Source of the DNA: Deltaproteobacteria bacterium
GTDB taxonomy: Bacteria > Desulfobacterota > BSN033 > UBA1163
Direction of reading: 5' to 3'
NCBI GenBank assembly: GCA_016875255.1
Contig: VGRU01000042.1
Location: forward strand, 1 to 20,000
DNA length: 20,000 bases
In this document: positions 5,837 to 14,790 of the stretch, piece after piece
Layout: each line of letters begins with the position of its first letter
How positions within the stretch are numbered: position 1 is the first letter of the stretch
Notes under the pieces: generated by a model
Seen by the model: only the letters and a program-made list of their open reading frames with translations
Told to the model about the DNA's origin: nothing
Databases searched by the model: none
Made by a program: the position numbers and the translations under genes

Positions 5837-6817
5837 ATGTTCGAGAGGATTATCAAAAGGTTTTCAGGGGTCAGGATTCTGGTCATTGGGGATATCATGT
5901 TAGACCGGTTCATCTGGGGAGGGGTCTCCCGGATCTCGCCTGAGGCTCCTGTGCCGGTGGTGGTGGTGGAGAGAGAGACCTTTCTCCTCGGAGGGGCGGC
6001 CAATGTGGTGAATAATATCCACTCCCTCGGAGGGAAAGCTTCCCTGTGCGGCCTTTTAGGCGATGATGAAATGGGCCAGAAGGTTACTCAAAGACTGGAT
6101 GAGATGGGAGTGGACCGAAGTGGGGTATTGATTGAGCAGGAAAGACAGACGACGGTCAAGACACGAATCATCGCCCACCATCAGCAATTAGTTCGGATCG
6201 ACCGGGAAATGACCCGGCCCCCCAAAGCCTACACGCTTCGAAGCCTCTCGGGCTATTTAAAACAGAATATCAAGAGGTTTGATGGAGTCATCCTTTCCGA
6301 TTACGGAAAGGGACTGCTCACCAAAGGGATGATACGCGATACGATCCGTGCGGCCAGAGAGTCAAAGAAATTTGTGATGGTCGATCCGAAGATAAAGAAT
6401 TTCTTCTTTTACAAAGGAGCGACCATCGTGACGCCCAATACAGGGGAAGCCAGTTCTGCGTCGAGAATTTCCATCACGGATGAGATCTCTTTAGGCAGGG
6501 CGGGCAGGACTCTTTTGAAAAGGTTGAAGTGTGATGCGCTGGTGATCACACGGGGAGAGGACGGGATGGCCGTCTTTGAGCCCCATCAGAGACCGCTTCT
6601 TGTGCCGACCGAGGCAAGGGAGGTTTATGATGTGACCGGCGCCGGAGATACGGTCATCGGGACGATGGCCCTTGCATTGGGGGCAGGAGCCAGCATCCGA
6701 AGGGCGGCGGAACTGGCCAACCATGCGGCTGGAATTGTGGTCGGAAAGGTTGGAACCGCAACGGTTAGTCAGAAGGAATTAATAAAAGTGATGAAGGAGA
6801 AGATCCGGCTGAAATAG
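5837..6817 (+). CDS. rfaE1: D-glycero-beta-D-manno-heptose-7-phosphate kinase
   Basis: A 326-residue PfkB/ribokinase-family kinase that adds phosphate to C1 of heptose 7-phosphate, an early step in making ADP-heptose for the LPS inner core. Family motifs are DIMLDRFIWG (19-28), SRISPEAPVPVV (31-42), GGAANVVNN (52-60), the TPN motif (199-201), and the ATP/catalytic signature VTGAGDTV (266-273) with the base D271. The resemblance to the kinase half of HldE is strong. The adenylyltransferase half (RfaE2) is absent, so this is the single-domain form and a separate partner gene is expected elsewhere. The ribosome binding site AAGGGAGAAG (5824-5833) supports ATG 5837. A strong terminator follows directly. 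Confidence 0.92.
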   Translation: MFERIIKRFSGVRILVIGDIMLDRFIWGGVSRISPEAPVPVVVVERETFLLGGAANVVNNIHSLGGKASLCGLLGDDEMGQKVTQRLDEMGVDRSGVLIEQERQTTVKTRIIAHHQQLVRIDREMTRPPKAYTLRSLSGYLKQNIKRFDGVILSDYGKGLLTKGMIRDTIRAARESKKFVMVDPKIKNFFFYKGATIVTPNTGEASSASRISITDEISLGRAGRTLLKRLKCDALVITRGEDGMAVFEPHQRPLLVPTEAREVYDVTGAGDTVIGTMALALGAGASIRRAAELANHAAGIVVGKVGTATVSQKELIKVMKEKIRLK

Positions 6818-6830
6818 GCCAAAGCTCGCA

Positions 6831-6890
6831 AAAAAATAGCCCTATCTCTCACAAGTCGGTTTGACTTGAAAAAGGATAGGGCTATTTTTT
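6831..6890. terminator. Bidirectional intrinsic terminator after rfaE1
   Basis: AAAAAATAGCCCTATC (6831-6846) is perfectly complementary to GATAGGGCTATTTTTT (6875-6890), giving an A-run before and a T-run after a GC-containing stem. The loop carries a second hairpin CAAGTC/GACTTG (6852-6857, 6863-6868). It ends the rfaE1 transcript 13 bases after the stop and can act in both directions. Confidence 0.85.
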
Positions 6891-6901
6891 AACAAATGGG
6901 T

Positions 6902-7246
6902 CCTAACGGTATAGACACCCACACACCGTGAAATTATTCCGGGTGCTTGGGTTGCGGTTACGAAGCCCCTGCCTACCGGCAGGCAGGCATTTCGGTTACT
7001 GGTTGCGGTTACAGAAAAGGGTTTACGGTAACGATGCTCGTATCGAAGCAGGAATCTCGAAACTTGAAGCTCGAGTATCCAGCATCCATATACGAGCCTC
7101 CCTGCCTGCCGGCAGGCAGGGATACGAGCTTCCCCGCCTGCCAAGGTATCTTTACGGCGGGCAGGGACAACGACAAACGTCATTTTGAATTTTACGATAC
7201 GCCTGCCTGCCGGTAGGCAGGGGCCTCGTTACCCTTGCCGTTAGAC
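6902..7246. repeat. Large nested inverted repeat with CCTGCCTGCCGGCAGG palindromes (family C)
   Basis: Left arm 6956-6988 and right arm 7201-7233 match over 33 bases with two mismatches and contain the palindromic CCTGCCTACCGGCAGGCAGG core. Another perfect CCTGCCTGCCGGCAGGCAGG lies near 7102-7121 between them. The last 26 bases (7221-7246, minus strand) match 18707-18732 with two differences. Open frames here translate to repetitive LPAGR/PACRQAG strings and are artefacts. The stretch 6891-7253 holds no gene. Confidence 0.8.
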
Positions 7247-7253
7247 TTTCAAA

Positions 7254-7466
7254 TTATGTTTCGAGGACGAAGATTACCTCCATTCTAACACGGTATTCAG
7301 TAATTTTTGAGTTCTCAACAGCCACTCGAAAATCAACAACACGCAGTCCTGTGATGCCCCTCAAGGTCTTTGTCGCTCTCGCAAACCCGATCTTAACGGC
7401 ATCTTCAAACCCCTTAGGAGAACCTGAAATAATCTCTGTTACTCTTGCAACTCTTGGATCTGCCAT
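7254..7466 (-). CDS. Dodecin family protein
   Basis: A 70-residue dodecin: strand (ARVTEIISGS), helix (FEDAVKIGFARATKTLRGI), then two strands (VVDFRVAVENSKITEYRVRMEVIFVLE). Dodecins assemble into hollow 12-mers that bind flavins or similar ligands. The start is ATG at 7464-7466, with GGGAGG (7475-7480) 8 bases upstream; an in-frame GTG at 7473-7475 overlaps that site and is unlikely. The protein has no tryptophan: where flavin-binding dodecins have LRWFEV, this one has ITGLRVV. It therefore belongs to the W-less TLRGITG subgroup, for which ligand binding may differ. It has its own promoter and is divergent from xerC. Confidence 0.88.
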   Translation of the reverse strand: MADPRVARVTEIISGSPKGFEDAVKIGFARATKTLRGITGLRVVDFRVAVENSKITEYRVRMEVIFVLET

Positions 7467-7509
7467 CCCTATCACCTCCCTCTCTTAAAATAAAGTTTGT
7501 ATTAGAAAG

Positions 7510-7537
7510 TTTATACAAAAATAGTTTAAAATGTCAA
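7510..7537 (-). promoter_or_regulatory. Sigma-70-type promoter of the dodecin gene
   Basis: On the minus strand a perfect TTGACA (complement of 7532-7537) is followed after 16 bases by TATAAA (complement of 7510-7515), roughly 45 bases before the dodecin start. Confidence 0.65.
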
Positions 7538-7616
7538 TAAGAAAATAAGCAAAAGAATATTAATTCCTATTAACATTAAAAGTTCAGAAAAATTGATGGG
7601 TTGCAATAAAATCCTA

Positions 7617-7644
7617 TTGATAAATTGGAAATTTGTGTTATAAA
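7617..7644 (+). promoter_or_regulatory. Probable promoter of the xerC-hslV-hslU operon
   Basis: TTGATA (7617-7622), a 16-base spacer and TATAAA (7639-7644) lie in the AT-rich intergenic stretch about 50 bases before xerC. The 10-base direct repeat ATAAAATCCT occurs at 7606-7615 and 7640-7649, overlapping the promoter, and may be a regulator site. Confidence 0.5.
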
Positions 7645-7694
7645 ATCCTGTTTTAGTAACATTTTCAAAATCTGCATCATTTCAGGCGGATGAA

Positions 7695-8663
7695 ATGGAG
7701 GCTCTTTCAAAAGGGCAGGATGATTTCATCGGGCAATTTATTCAATACCTTTCGGCAGAGAAGAATGCCTCACCCCACACCTGCCGATGTTACCAGAGAG
7801 ACTTAGAGGGGTTTGAGATATTTTTAAAGAGTCACGAGGAGGACCTTTTTGTATCGGGAAAGCCGGAATGGGAAAAGGTGGACCGAATCATTATACGGAA
7901 ATATCTGAGCGTTCTTCATCGAAAGAATAAGAAGAGCTCGATAGCGAGAAAGATTTCAACGCTCCGGTCGTTTTTCAGATATCTGACAAAGGAAAAGTTG
8001 GTGTCTTTCAATCCGGCCAAAGCCGTCTCAACGCCCAAAGCGGAGAAAACGCTGCCTACCACGCTGACAGTCGATGAGGCTTTCCGGCTCATGGAATCAT
8101 CTGATACGCGGTTGAGGAAAGTCTCTGAGGCAGAGGCAAAGAAGAGCGCCTTGAGGGACCGAGCCATTCTGGAACTTCTCTATTCGAGCGGGTTGAGGGT
8201 GGGAGAACTGGTAGCGCTTAATTTAAAACATCTGGATTTTAATTTGGGGATTGTAAGGGTGATGGGAAAGGGGAGAAAAGAACGGATCGTCCCCATCGGA
8301 GAGAAGGCCATCGAGGCGATAAAAAAATATTTGGATCAAAGAGGTAACCCTGAAGGCGGGGAACCTCTCTTTATCAACCTGAGGGGAGGAAGACTGACCA
8401 GCCGAAGCGTTGGAAGGCTGATCAAGAAATATACGAGGGTTTCTAACATTGTCCGGAAGGTGAGCCCCCATAGCTTGCGCCATAGCTTTGCCACCCATCT
8501 TCTGGATGCGGGGGCGGATATCCGGGAGATTCAGGAGATGTTGGGACATGCCAGTCTCTCAACCACTCAAAAGTATATCCACCTCAGCCCGGGCAAGCTG
8601 ATGGAGGTTTACGATAAGGCGCATCCGAGGAGTTTCCGCAGTAAGGTGAAAGGTAAAAGGTGA
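7695..8663 (+). CDS. xerC: Tyrosine recombinase XerC
   Basis: A 322-residue site-specific recombinase that with XerD resolves chromosome dimers at dif during division. The N-terminal SAM-like core-binding domain (about 8-110) includes [15 protein letters not shown], and the catalytic domain (about 120-310) has the full set R168 (SGLRVGEL), K192 (MGKGRKER), H259 and R262 ([13 protein letters not shown]), H285 (LGHASL) and nucleophile Y294 (TQKYIHL). The position directly upstream of hslVU is the conserved place for xerC in many proteobacteria and Firmicutes, which favours XerC over XerD. The last codons (SKVKGKR) come from a 7-base tandem repeat, GGTGAAA/GGTAAAA/GGTGAAA. The ATG at 7695 has only a weak GGCGG site. 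Confidence 0.92.
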   Translation: MEALSKGQDDFIGQFIQYLSAEKNASPHTCRCYQRDLEGFEIFLKSHEEDLFVSGKPEWEKVDRIIIRKYLSVLHRKNKKSSIARKISTLRSFFRYLTKEKLVSFNPAKAVSTPKAEKTLPTTLTVDEAFRLMESSDTRLRKVSEAEAKKSALRDRAILELLYSSGLRVGELVALNLKHLDFNLGIVRVMGKGRKERIVPIGEKAIEAIKKYLDQRGNPEGGEPLFINLRGGRLTSRSVGRLIKKYTRVSNIVRKVSPHSLRHSFATHLLDAGADIREIQEMLGHASLSTTQKYIHLSPGKLMEVYDKAHPRSFRSKVKGKR

Positions 8664-8676
8664 AAGGGAGAAATTT

Positions 8677-9210
8677 ATGTTAAGAATCAAAGGAACAACG
8701 ATTCTGTGTGTTCGTCATAAAGGGAAGGTGGTCATGGCAGGGGACGGTCAGGTCACCCTTGAGCATACTGTGATGAAACACACGGCGAGAAAAGTTCGAA
8801 GGATCTACCAGGACAGGGTCCTTGCCGGATTTGCAGGCGCCACAGCGGATGCCTTCACCCTATTTGCCAAGTTTGAGGAGAAGTTGGAGCAGTATAATGG
8901 GAACCTGCTCAGGGCGGCCGTGGAGCTGGCCAAGGATTGGAGGACGGACCGGATACTGAGGAGGCTCGAAGCCCTGCTCATCATTGCGGACAGAGAGCAT
9001 TCCCTGGTCATCTCCGGCAACGGAGATGTGATCGAACCGGACGACGGGGTGACCGCCATCGGGAGCGGCGGTCCTTATGCCCATGCCGCAGCCAAAGCCC
9101 TGATCGAGTTCTCAGACTTAGATGCGAGAGCCATTGCAGAGGAGGCGATGAAGATTGCGGCCTCGATCTGCATCTACACCAATGACCGTATCATCCTTGA
9201 GGAGCTATGA
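8677..9210 (+). CDS. hslV: ATP-dependent protease subunit HslV
   Basis: This 177-residue protein is the proteasome-beta-like peptidase of the HslUV (ClpQY) complex. Cleavage of a short propeptide MLRIKG would expose the catalytic threonine T7 (GTTIL). D23 (AGDGQVT) and K39 (TARKVRRI) correspond to the active-site Asp17 and Lys33 of mature Hsl[12 protein letters not shown] is conserved in the form [12 protein letters not shown] (51-62). Twelve copies form a double hexamer capped by HslU. The propeptide is a few residues longer than in E. coli, where only Met is removed. The ribosome binding site AAAGGGAG (8663-8670) lies just after xerC. The stop overlaps the hslU start by four bases (ATGA). 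Confidence 0.95.
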   Translation: MLRIKGTTILCVRHKGKVVMAGDGQVTLEHTVMKHTARKVRRIYQDRVLAGFAGATADAFTLFAKFEEKLEQYNGNLLRAAVELAKDWRTDRILRRLEALLIIADREHSLVISGNGDVIEPDDGVTAIGSGGPYAHAAAKALIEFSDLDARAIAEEAMKIAASICIYTNDRIILEEL

Positions 9211-10538
9211 ATAAAACCTTTACGCCACGGGAGATCGTTTCGGAGCTGGATAAGTATATCATCGGCCAGAAGGACGCCAAACGCTCGGTCGCCATTGCGC
9301 TGAGGAATCGATGGAGACGGCAGCAGATTCCAGAACCCCTCCGGGACGAGATTGCGCCCAAAAACATCATCATGATCGGCCCCACAGGAGTCGGAAAGAC
9401 TGAGATCGCCCGGAGGCTGGCCCGGCTGGCCCAGGCTCCTTTTCTGAAGATCGAAGCCTCGAAATTTACAGAGGTGGGTTATGTGGGCAGAGATGTGGAG
9501 TCCATGGTCAGGGACCTGACCGATCAGGCGGTCAATATGGTCAAGGCTGAAGAGACCCGAAAAGTCCAGCAGAAGGCTGAGGAGATTGGAGAAGAGAGGC
9601 TCCTGGACCTGCTCCTTCCGGCCTCAAGGAAGGGGCCTCCGAAAGAGGGCGAGGATTCGAAAGAGACGCGGGAGAAACTCCGAAAATTGCTGAGAACGGG
9701 AAAGCTGAATGAGAAGTATGTGGAAGTGGAGGTGATGGACCGGAATCTGCCCATGGTGGAGATCTTCACCGCTTCGGGAATGGAGGAGATGGATATCAAC
9801 ATCAAAGAAATGTTCGGAAGCCTCTTCCCGAAGAAGAAGAAACAGAGAAAGGTAAAGGTCCCGGAGGCTCTCCATGTTCTTTCTCAGGAGGAGGCCCAGA
9901 GGTTGATCGACATGGATGCAGTGATCAAACAGGCCATTGACCGGGTGGAGCAGTCAGGCATCATCTTTCTTGACGAAATAGACAAGATTGCAGGGAGAGA
10001 ATCCACTTATGGGCCGGATGTCTCGAGAGAGGGGGTTCAGAGAGATCTTCTGCCCATTGTGGAGGGGACGACCGTTTCGACAAAATATGGAGTGGTCAAG
10101 ACCGACCATATCCTCTTCATCGCGGCAGGCGCCTTTCATGTTTCAAAACCGTCGGACCTCATCCCCGAGCTTCAGGGAAGGTTTCCGATCCGGGTGGAAC
10201 TTGATTCTTTGAAGAAGGAGGATTTGATCCGGATTCTCACAGAGCCGGAGAATGCCCTGATCAAGCAGTATACCGCCCTGATGGAGACAGAATCGGTGGA
10301 GCTGAAGTACGAAAGGGATGCCATCGAGGAGATTTCTGAGATGGCGGCCCTCATCAATGAAAGAACGGAGAACATCGGCGCCAGACGCCTTTATACCATC
10401 ATGGAGAGATTGCTGGATGAGATCTCTTTCGACGCACCCGAGATGAGCGGGAAGACGATGGTGATCGATGCCGGATATGTGAGAGAGAAGCTGAAAGGAT
10501 TTGTTGAAGATGAGGATTTGAGTCGGTTTATTCTATGA
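9207..10538 (+). CDS. hslU: ATP-dependent protease ATPase subunit HslU
   Basis: A 443-residue AAA+ unfoldase that feeds substrates to HslV. Visible elements are the N-terminal signature [20 protein letters not shown] (18-37), Walker A GPTGVGKT (58-65), pore loop GYVG (91-94), an inserted I-domain (about 105-235) rich in charged helices, Walker B IIFLDE (252-257), arginine finger R325 (GRFPIR), sensor 2 GARRL (391-395), and the C-terminal tail [10 protein letters not shown] that docks into HslV. The length is that of E. coli HslU, and all catalytic residues are present. The ATGA overlap couples its translation to hslV. The hslVU operon is often heat-shock inducible, but no heat-shock promoter is visible here. 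Confidence 0.96.
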   Translation: MNKTFTPREIVSELDKYIIGQKDAKRSVAIALRNRWRRQQIPEPLRDEIAPKNIIMIGPTGVGKTEIARRLARLAQAPFLKIEASKFTEVGYVGRDVESMVRDLTDQAVNMVKAEETRKVQQKAEEIGEERLLDLLLPASRKGPPKEGEDSKETREKLRKLLRTGKLNEKYVEVEVMDRNLPMVEIFTASGMEEMDINIKEMFGSLFPKKKKQRKVKVPEALHVLSQEEAQRLIDMDAVIKQAIDRVEQSGIIFLDEIDKIAGRESTYGPDVSREGVQRDLLPIVEGTTVSTKYGVVKTDHILFIAAGAFHVSKPSDLIPELQGRFPIRVELDSLKKEDLIRILTEPENALIKQYTALMETESVELKYERDAIEEISEMAALINERTENIGARRLYTIMERLLDEISFDAPEMSGKTMVIDAGYVREKLKGFVEDEDLSRFIL

Positions 10539-10540
10539 CG

Positions 10541-10613
10541 ATTTCGGATTTCGGAATGCGGATTTCGGATTTTACTTTTTCCCTCCGCAATCCGCAATCG
10601 ACATTCCGCAATT
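10541..10613 (+). repeat. Imperfect inverted repeat of short TTCGGATTT-type units (hslU-argB)
   Basis: Tandem-like units ATTTCGGATTTCGGAATGCGG (left arm 10541-10572) are mirrored by CCGCAATCCGCAATCGACATTCCGCAATT (right arm 10585-10613), with a T/C-rich loop. It fills most of the 110-base gap between hslU and argB and has no T-run typical of a terminator. Confidence 0.65.
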
Positions 10614-10630
10614 AATTCTCAACATTTTAA

Positions 10631-11533
<903 letters not shown>

Positions 11534-11762
11534 AAAAAAGTTCGGAGTTCGGAGTTGGGAGTTCGGAGATGAATCAATCTCTCTTAAATGTTAGGACATC
11601 CCATCATAAATCCCTCCTAACCTCCCCTATAAAAGGGAGGAATTACCCCTCTTTGGAAAAGAGGGGAAAGGGGAGATTTTACCGATGACGTTAATTCAAT
11701 TTTAAAACTGTTAATAAGAAGTAAACACTCCGAACTCCGAACTAATAACTCCGAACTTTTTT
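11534..11762 (+). repeat. Nested inverted repeat with family A hairpin (argB-argD gap)
   Basis: It begins at the base after the argB stop. Left arm 11534-11568 (short TTCGGAG units) and right arm 11728-11762 match as inverted repeats at 31 of 35 positions. Inside are a CCTCCC/GGGAGG hairpin (11621-11640) and the family A unit on the minus strand (11646-11681) with its 9-bp CCCCTCTTT/AAAGAGGGG stem. The right arm ends 11 bases before argD and may overlap its ribosome binding region (AAGAGG, 11763-11768). Confidence 0.8.
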
Positions 11763-11773
11763 AAGAGGTAAAG

Positions 11774-13006
11774 ATGGATTCTCAAAGTTTGATGATGTTA
11801 TCGGAAAAGTATATCGCTCATACCTATAATCGTTTTCCCATTCTTCCGGTGCGAGGGAAGGGGACCCGGATCTGGGATATCGAGGGGAAAGAGTATATTG
11901 ATTTTTTTTCGGGGCTTGCGGTCTGCAATCTGGGCCATTGTCATCCGAAGGTCGTTCGGGCGATTCAGGCGCAGGCTGAAAAGCTGATCCATGTCTCAAA
12001 TCTCTACTACATCGAACCCCAGATCGAATTGGCGTCCCTCCTCTGTAAACACTCTTTTGCGGACAAAGTCTTTTTCTGCAACAGCGGCGCAGAGGCCAAC
12101 GAGGGAGCGCTGAAGCTCGCAAGAAAATATGCCAAAGAGAAAACCGGCGAGGATCGATACGAAATCATCACCATGGAGCGCTCTTTTCATGGAAGGACGC
12201 TTGCCACTCTGACCGCCACCGGCCAGACAAAGTATCACAAGGGCTATGCTCCTCTCATGCCGGGGTTTAAATATGTCCCGTTCAATAACCTCAAGGCGGT
12301 AAGTGAGGCGATTGGTTCGAAGACCTGCGCTGTGCTTCTGGAGCCGATTCAGGGCGAGGGAGGAGTGAACATCCCTTCGGAGGGTTATCTTAAAGGACTC
12401 CGGGAAACCTGCGATGAGAAGGGAATTCTTCTCATTCTGGATGAGGTTCAGGTTGGGATGGGAAGGACCGGAAAGCTCTTCGCCTATGAACATGAGGATA
12501 TACAGCCGGATATGCTCACGGTGGCAAAATCATTGGCCGGAGGGGTTCCCATCGGGGCCCTGTTGATCAAAGAAGAGATTGCCAGAAGTTTTGAGCCAGG
12601 AGATCATGCCTCCACTTTTGGAGGAAATTTTTTAGCCACGTCAGCAGGGGTGGCCGCCCTGAATGCGATCTTAGAGGAAGGGATGTTGGAGAATTGCCGT
12701 AGGGTCGGGGAGCATTTCCTTTCGAGGCTGCAGGAGGTCAAGGAAAGATTTCCCTTTGTGCGGGATGTCCGGGGAAGAGGGTTGATCCTCGGCATGGAGT
12801 TGGAGATGGACGGAGCAGAGATCGTCAAAGAGATGATGAAGAGAGGGTTTCTCATTAACTGCACAATGAACAAGGTGCTTCGTTTCTTGCCTCCATTGAT
12901 TGTGACCGAAGAAGAAGTGGACCGGATGATTAAAGCGCTGGAGGAAACATTTGAAAAATTCCAAACACCAAACACCAATAATCAAATAAGCTCCAATTCC
13001 CAATAA
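11774..13006 (+). CDS. argD: Acetylornithine aminotransferase
   Basis: This 410-residue class III PLP aminotransferase converts N-acetylglutamate semialdehyde to N-acetylornithine in arginine synthesis, and often also acts in lysine synthesis. Motifs present are YIDFFSGLAVCNLGHCHPKV (41-60), the PLP phosphate-binding NSGAEANE (103-110), SFHGRT (137-142), PIQGEGG (191-197), LDEVQVGMGRTG (222-233) with D223 on the pyridine nitrogen, and the PLP lysine K252 (TVAKSLAGGVPIG). After the normal end of the fold (LEETFEKF) the frame continues for about 14 residues (TPNTNNQISSNSQ-like), all encoded by the start of the following repeat. This tail looks acquired. The ATG at 11774 has AAGAGGTAAAG upstream. 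Confidence 0.93.
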   Translation: MDSQSLMMLSEKYIAHTYNRFPILPVRGKGTRIWDIEGKEYIDFFSGLAVCNLGHCHPKVVRAIQAQAEKLIHVSNLYYIEPQIELASLLCKHSFADKVFFCNSGAEANEGALKLARKYAKEKTGEDRYEIITMERSFHGRTLATLTATGQTKYHKGYAPLMPGFKYVPFNNLKAVSEAIGSKTCAVLLEPIQGEGGVNIPSEGYLKGLRETCDEKGILLILDEVQVGMGRTGKLFAYEHEDIQPDMLTVAKSLAGGVPIGALLIKEEIARSFEPGDHASTFGGNFLATSAGVAALNAILEEGMLENCRRVGEHFLSRLQEVKERFPFVRDVRGRGLILGMELEMDGAEIVKEMMKRGFLINCTMNKVLRFLPPLIVTEEEVDRMIKALEETFEKFQTPNTNNQISSNSQ

Positions 13007-13357
13007 CCAAAATTGTATCACTTTAGCATTTTGAAAAAAAGAGTTTTACGAGTCAATTGACCAAAAGATTCATCATAAAATCCCCCTTAATCCCCCTTTG
13101 CCCCTACTTTCTACGGGGATAAAAAGGCCAAAGGGGGAAACCCTTATTTCCTCCCTTTGGTCTCCGACCCAGCCTCCGGCTCAGAAGAGCCTCTGGCTCG
13201 GAGAGAGCGGTCTCTGACCCGGAGGGCAAAGGGAGGTCGGGAGGGATTTTACAAAGATTTTCAAACCGCTAAAGTGTTACCCAAAATTAAATTTAGCATT
13301 TGTGTCATTGGTTATTGATGATTATTTGGAGCTTGAAATTTGGTTATTGGGATTTAA
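12961..13357 (+). repeat. About 400-bp nested inverted repeat between argD and argG
   Basis: Three pairs of arms are nested: low-complexity CCAATAATCAAAT-type arms (about 12961-13013 and 13305-13357, sharing AAGCTCCA/TGGAGCTT at 12988 and 13327); 13019-13037 with 13258-13276 (17 of 19); and 13076-13102 with 13225-13251 (21 of 27). The centre holds further short palindromes. The outer left arm overlaps the 3' end of argD. The gap 13007-13392 contains no gene, and argF, often found at this place in related operons, is absent. Confidence 0.8.
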
Positions 13358-13392
13358 ACAGGGATATTGAGATCTATTAAGAGGGGGACCAA

Positions 13393-14595
13393 ATGAAGGA
13401 TGAAGTTAAGAAGGTGGTTTTGGCGTATTCTGGCGGCCTGGATACGTCGATCATTGTGAAATGGCTGAAGAATGAGTTCGGATGCGAGGTGATTGCCTTT
13501 ACTGCGGATGTCGGGCAGGCAGAAGAGCTGGACCATCTGGAGGAGAAGGCGATCTCAACAGGCGCAAGCAAGGTCTATATCGAAGACCTCCGGGAGGAGT
13601 TTGTAAGGGATTATGTCTTTCCAGCCTTAAAAGCCAATGCCGTCTATGAGGGAACTTACCTGATGGGGACTTCCATTGCAAGACCCCTGATCGCAAAGAG
13701 GCAGGTCGAGATTGCACAGATCGAGGGAGCCGATGCCGTGGCGCACGGCTCAACCGGGAAAGGGAATGACCAGGTGCGATTTGAACTGACCTATTACGCC
13801 CTCAACCCCTATATCAAGGTCATTTCACCCTGGAGGCAATGGGAATTCAAATCGCGCGAGGAGTTGATGGCTTATGCGCGGGACAATGGCATCCCCATTC
13901 CGGTGAGCAAGGAGAAGCCTTACTCAACAGACCGAAACCTTCTGCACATCAGTTTCGAGGGCGGGATTCTCGAGGATCCGTGGTCTGAGCCGCCGGAAGA
14001 TATGTTCGTGCTTTCCGTCTCTCCTGAAAAGGCGCCAGACCGTCCCACCCTATTTGAAATCGACTTCGAGGACGGGATTCCGGTCCGTGTGGATGGCAAA
14101 TCCCTCTCGCCCGCAAACCTCTTGGCTCGGCTGAATGAGCTTGGAGGCAAAAACGGGGTTGGCCGGGTGGATATGGTCGAAAATCGCTATGTCGGGATGA
14201 AAGCCAGAGGGGTTTATGAAACGCCGGGAGGGACGATTCTCCATGTTGCTCACCGGGCAATCGAATCGATCACGATGGATAGAGAGGTGATGCACCTCAA
14301 AGACAGCCTGATTCCGAAGATATCGGAACTCATCTACTATGGATACTGGTTTTCGCCGGAGATGGAAGTCCTGAAGAACGCTGTTGATGAGATGCAGAAA
14401 GATGTGACAGGCACTGTTCGCCTCAAGCTTTACAAAGGGAATTGCACCGTGATCGGACGCAAGTCAGAAAAGTCCCTCTATCATGGGGCTTTTGCAACCT
14501 TCGAGAAGGATGTTGTTTACAATCAGAAAGATGCGGAGGGATTTATCAAGCTGAACGCTTTAAGGCTGAGAATCCGGAGAATGATGAGAGGGTAA
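13393..14595 (+). CDS. argG: Argininosuccinate synthase
   Basis: A 400-residue enzyme that joins citrulline and aspartate using ATP, the seventh step of arginine synthesis. The N-terminal ATP-pyrophosphatase loop AYSGGLDTS (11-19) is intact, followed by [20 protein letters not shown], the citrulline/aspartate-binding [10 protein letters not shown] and [15 protein letters not shown] (about 116-130), and the [15 protein letters not shown] segment. The length is typical. The ribosome binding site AGAGGGGGACC (13381-13391) precedes ATG 13393. It needs citrulline from ornithine carbamoyltransferase, whose gene is not next to it. ArgH, which normally follows in this pathway, is also missing; leuS comes next. 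Confidence 0.96.
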   Translation: MKDEVKKVVLAYSGGLDTSIIVKWLKNEFGCEVIAFTADVGQAEELDHLEEKAISTGASKVYIEDLREEFVRDYVFPALKANAVYEGTYLMGTSIARPLIAKRQVEIAQIEGADAVAHGSTGKGNDQVRFELTYYALNPYIKVISPWRQWEFKSREELMAYARDNGIPIPVSKEKPYSTDRNLLHISFEGGILEDPWSEPPEDMFVLSVSPEKAPDRPTLFEIDFEDGIPVRVDGKSLSPANLLARLNELGGKNGVGRVDMVENRYVGMKARGVYETPGGTILHVAHRAIESITMDREVMHLKDSLIPKISELIYYGYWFSPEMEVLKNAVDEMQKDVTGTVRLKLYKGNCTVIGRKSEKSLYHGAFATFEKDVVYNQKDAEGFIKLNALRLRIRRMMRG

Positions 14596-14598
14596 ATA

Positions 14599-14664
14599 AG
14601 TTCGGAGTTGGGAGCAAAAGAAAAAAAGATTAAGTATTTGCTTCCGAACTACGAACTCCGAACT
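14599..14664 (+). repeat. Inverted repeat of TTCGGAGTT units after argG
   Basis: AGTTCGGAGTTGGGAGC (14599-14615) pairs imperfectly with 14640-14664 (GCTTCCGAACTACGAACTCC and onward). The loop is A-rich. The unit is the same as in the arms of the argB-argD element, and it starts four bases after the argG stop. Confidence 0.7.
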
Positions 14665-14767
14665 AATACAAACGCAGAATATAATTTGCCATGTAGGGCA
14701 AGGCTTTAGCCTTGCCTAAAGCAACCCTGAAGGGTTGCCCTACAAAATATTTAATGCGTTTGTATTA
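14664..14767 (+). repeat. Family B core (copy 2) within 13-bp perfect local arms
   Basis: The core 14693-14743 matches 4220-4272, with GTAGGGCAA/TTGCCCTAC ends enclosing two hairpins. The arms TAATACAAACGCA (14664-14676) and TGCGTTTGTATTA (14755-14767) are a perfect 13-bp inverted repeat with no similarity to the arms of copy 1. It ends 23 bases before leuS. Confidence 0.85.
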
Positions 14768-14790
14768 ATAACTGTAATTCGAGGGACGGC

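Noticed and set aside
6928..7216. Open frames on both strands reading LPAGR, PACRQAG and similar
   Set aside because: They are translations of the palindromic CCTGCCGGCAGG repeats and have no ribosome binding site or family.
7695..8663. XerC as the integrase of a mobile element
   Set aside because: Its sequence and place before hslVU fit the housekeeping recombinase, and it is 5 kb from the AbiE cassette.
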